A stretch of DNA of 59,953 bases. Source: Colwellia sp. (lineage in GTDB: Bacteria > Pseudomonadota > Gammaproteobacteria > Enterobacterales > Alteromonadaceae). Each line of letters opens with the position of its first letter. Within the stretch, counting starts at the first letter, position 1. Location: assembly GCA_013215385.1 (NCBI GenBank), contig JABSOY010000025.1, positions 1-59,953 on the forward strand. Direction: 5' to 3'. The notes below the pieces were generated by a model that saw only the letters and a list, made by a program, of their open reading frames with translations, did not search any database and was not told the DNA's origin. Below are positions 58,745 to 59,953 of the stretch, piece by piece. The translations under genes were made by a program, and so were the position numbers.

Positions 58745-59215
58745 TTAGATTAAACGCTTTAAAAAGCCGTCACTGGCATCTTCAACTAAATCAAGAACAA
58801 ATTTAAAACCACCCGCACCACCATAATAAGGATCAGGCACTTCGAGCTCTTCATAATTGTCTGCATACTCTAAAAATAATTTAATTTTTCCGTGTAAATG
58901 CTCTGGTGCAACCTTTTTGAGCTCTTTCATATTATGCTCATCCATCGCTAAAACTATATCAAAGTTGTCAAAGTCTTCGACTGTAACCTTACGTGCTTTA
59001 ATATTATCAAACGAATAACCACGCTCAACACCTACTTTTTGTGCACGATGATCAGGCTTTTCTCGTGCATGTGAACCAATAGTCCCTGCAGAGTCAATGG
59101 TTAGCTTTAAATTCAGTTCATTTGCTTTATGGCGAAAAGCAGCTTCAGCACTTGGCGAGCGGCAGATATTGCCCATACATACAAATAAAACACTCTTTAT
59201 TTCTTTATAATTCAT
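58745..59215 (-). CDS. Low-molecular-weight protein-tyrosine phosphatase
   Basis: 156 residues from the ATG at 59215 (MNYKEIKSVLF); a longer reading from 59248 has no ribosome site. The P-loop VCMGNICRSP has Cys13 and Arg19 (C-x5-R), and the general acid Asp is in VPDPYYGG near residue 127. It dephosphorylates tyrosine residues; in gammaproteobacteria such enzymes often regulate capsule kinases, but no kinase gene is near. A decayed, distinct phosphatase lies at 8.7 kb. Confidence 0.92.
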   Translation of the reverse strand: MNYKEIKSVLFVCMGNICRSPSAEAAFRHKANELNLKLTIDSAGTIGSHAREKPDHRAQKVGVERGYSFDNIKARKVTVEDFDNFDIVLAMDEHNMKELKKVAPEHLHGKIKLFLEYADNYEELEVPDPYYGGAGGFKFVLDLVEDASDGFLKRLI

Positions 59216-59753
59216 AAGTTTATCTACCAATTTCCATGTGTTTGACATATGATTTTAGCATTTTTCATACGAATAAAATCAATGACTTATGTTTTGTTTT
59301 TTGGGGTTTATAAAACTATTTTGTGCTATTTTTATAAGAAGGTAAAGAATAATTATCTATAGGTAATCAGTTTACCTCAATATAACGTTATAGACTGAAA
59401 ATGAAAAACCAGAGTTACAGATCTGCATTGATCTTTAGTTTTTCTATTTGACAGGCTTATTTTGTACTCGAATAATACATTAGGTATTACTTCCTCTTTT
59501 GGTCTTCTTATCGCTAAACATTAGGCTGATTAATTAGTTACTGCTTACTCGTAGGTTTATCATCCAAATTTCTAGGCCTAGACGTTTTACTATTGTTGGT
59601 TATAATTTTTTATTGCCCTAAAATTATTGGCATTGCGAAATAGAAAAACATTTTGTCATTATTATAAAGTGTAGTGCTACATTGAGTTTGACGACCTAAT
59701 TAGAGGTGTTATCATGCACCCCATCAAACTTTAGGTGACACTACAGAGGCAGC
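59216..59753. other. Long intergenic region before the RNA helicase gene
   Basis: 538 bp without a gene, apart from a likely promoter at 59688-59715. The sequence is AT-rich; a GAAAAACC/TTAGTTTTTC imperfect hairpin lies near 59398-59446. Confidence 0.4.
59688..59715 (+). promoter_or_regulatory. Probable promoter of the DEAD-box helicase gene
   Basis: -35 TTGACG (59688-59693), 16-bp spacer, -10 TATCAT (59710-59715), 38 bp before the start codon, giving a leader of about 30 nt. Confidence 0.45.
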
Positions 59754-59953
59754 ATGTCAGAATTTAAAGCACTTTCACTTTTAGAGTCAATTATTGACCG
59801 CCTTAATCTTAAAGGCTATAAACAGCCCACACCGATCCAAAAAGAATGTATCCCAGCTCTTATTAATGGGAATGATCTTCTTGGTATAGCGCAAACAGGA
59901 ACAGGAAAAACTGCGGCCTTTTCATTGCCTATTATCAATAATTTTGGGCGAAA
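59754..59953 (+). CDS. DEAD-box RNA helicase, N-terminal part
   Basis: 66 codons are present before the window ends. The Q motif [17 protein letters not shown] and motif [12 protein letters not shown] are intact, and the start [18 protein letters not shown] is RhlE/DEAD-type. CAGAGG ribosome site eight bases upstream. It unwinds RNA in ribosome assembly or decay; the exact subfamily needs the rest of the protein. Confidence 0.9.
   Translation, partial: MSEFKALSLLESIIDRLNLKGYKQPTPIQKECIPALINGNDLLGIAQTGTGKTAAFSLPIINNFGR

Overview
The window looks like chromosomal DNA of a marine gammaproteobacterium of the Alteromonadales, most likely a Colwellia or Thalassotalea relative. The DNA is AT-rich. 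The core genes (tusDCBE next to yccA, ppsA/ppsR divergent, a class I DAHP synthase, ydiJ) are gammaproteobacterial. The accessory content (large TonB receptor, PEP-CTERM protein, periplasmic beta-galactosidase) fits a marine polymer degrader. This placement is inferred from gene content only.

Layout. 1-8.5 kb: tail of a glutaredoxin-like gene, an M19 dipeptidase lipoprotein, a giant alpha-2-macroglobulin lipoprotein and a HExxH protein directly upstream of it. 8.7-15.1 kb: a tightly packed minus-strand operon of nine genes (alpha/beta hydrolase, membrane hydrolase-like protein, saccharopine-dehydrogenase-fold reductase, DUF2269-like, DoxX-like, SRPBCC membrane protein, fatty acid desaturase, second DoxX-like, DCC thiol-disulfide protein), followed by a decayed tyrosine-phosphatase gene. 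15.4-20.4 kb: a CadC/TPR regulator divergent from a PD40 protein, with 10-bp direct repeats between them, then a membrane protein/XRE regulator pair with its own promoter and operator-like palindrome.

20.6-44.1 kb is an accessory zone. It begins with a broken tyrosine recombinase beside a tRNA-Ser(UGA) gene and ends at a second tRNA-Ser(UGA) of the same sequence, 22 kb away. Both tRNAs are followed by a terminator and a tRNA-3'-end-like repeat; further copies lie at 41.5 kb and, diverged, at 15.2 kb. Inside are gene relics, a diguanylate cyclase, an internally duplicated membrane protein, the beta-galactosidase/lysine locus, arsH, a SigZ-type sigma factor, a HEAT protein plus acyltransferase, a Sel1 protein, a secreted tail-collar protein, a PEP-CTERM protein and a helicase.

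The most interesting system is 25.2-34.7 kb: an exported GH2 beta-galactosidase, a kinase-aminotransferase fusion resembling hydroxylysine kinase joined to phosphohydroxylysine phospho-lyase, lysine-forming and glutamate-forming saccharopine dehydrogenases, and an NhaC-type antiporter. I infer a route for (galactosyl-)hydroxylysine and lysine, plausibly from collagen, converging on 2-aminoadipate semialdehyde.

44.2-60 kb is mostly conserved housekeeping: tag, yccA, tusDCBE, a small YjfB-like protein, ydiJ, ppsA/ppsR, a TonB receptor, a DAHP synthase, a low-molecular-weight tyrosine phosphatase and the start of a DEAD-box RNA helicase.
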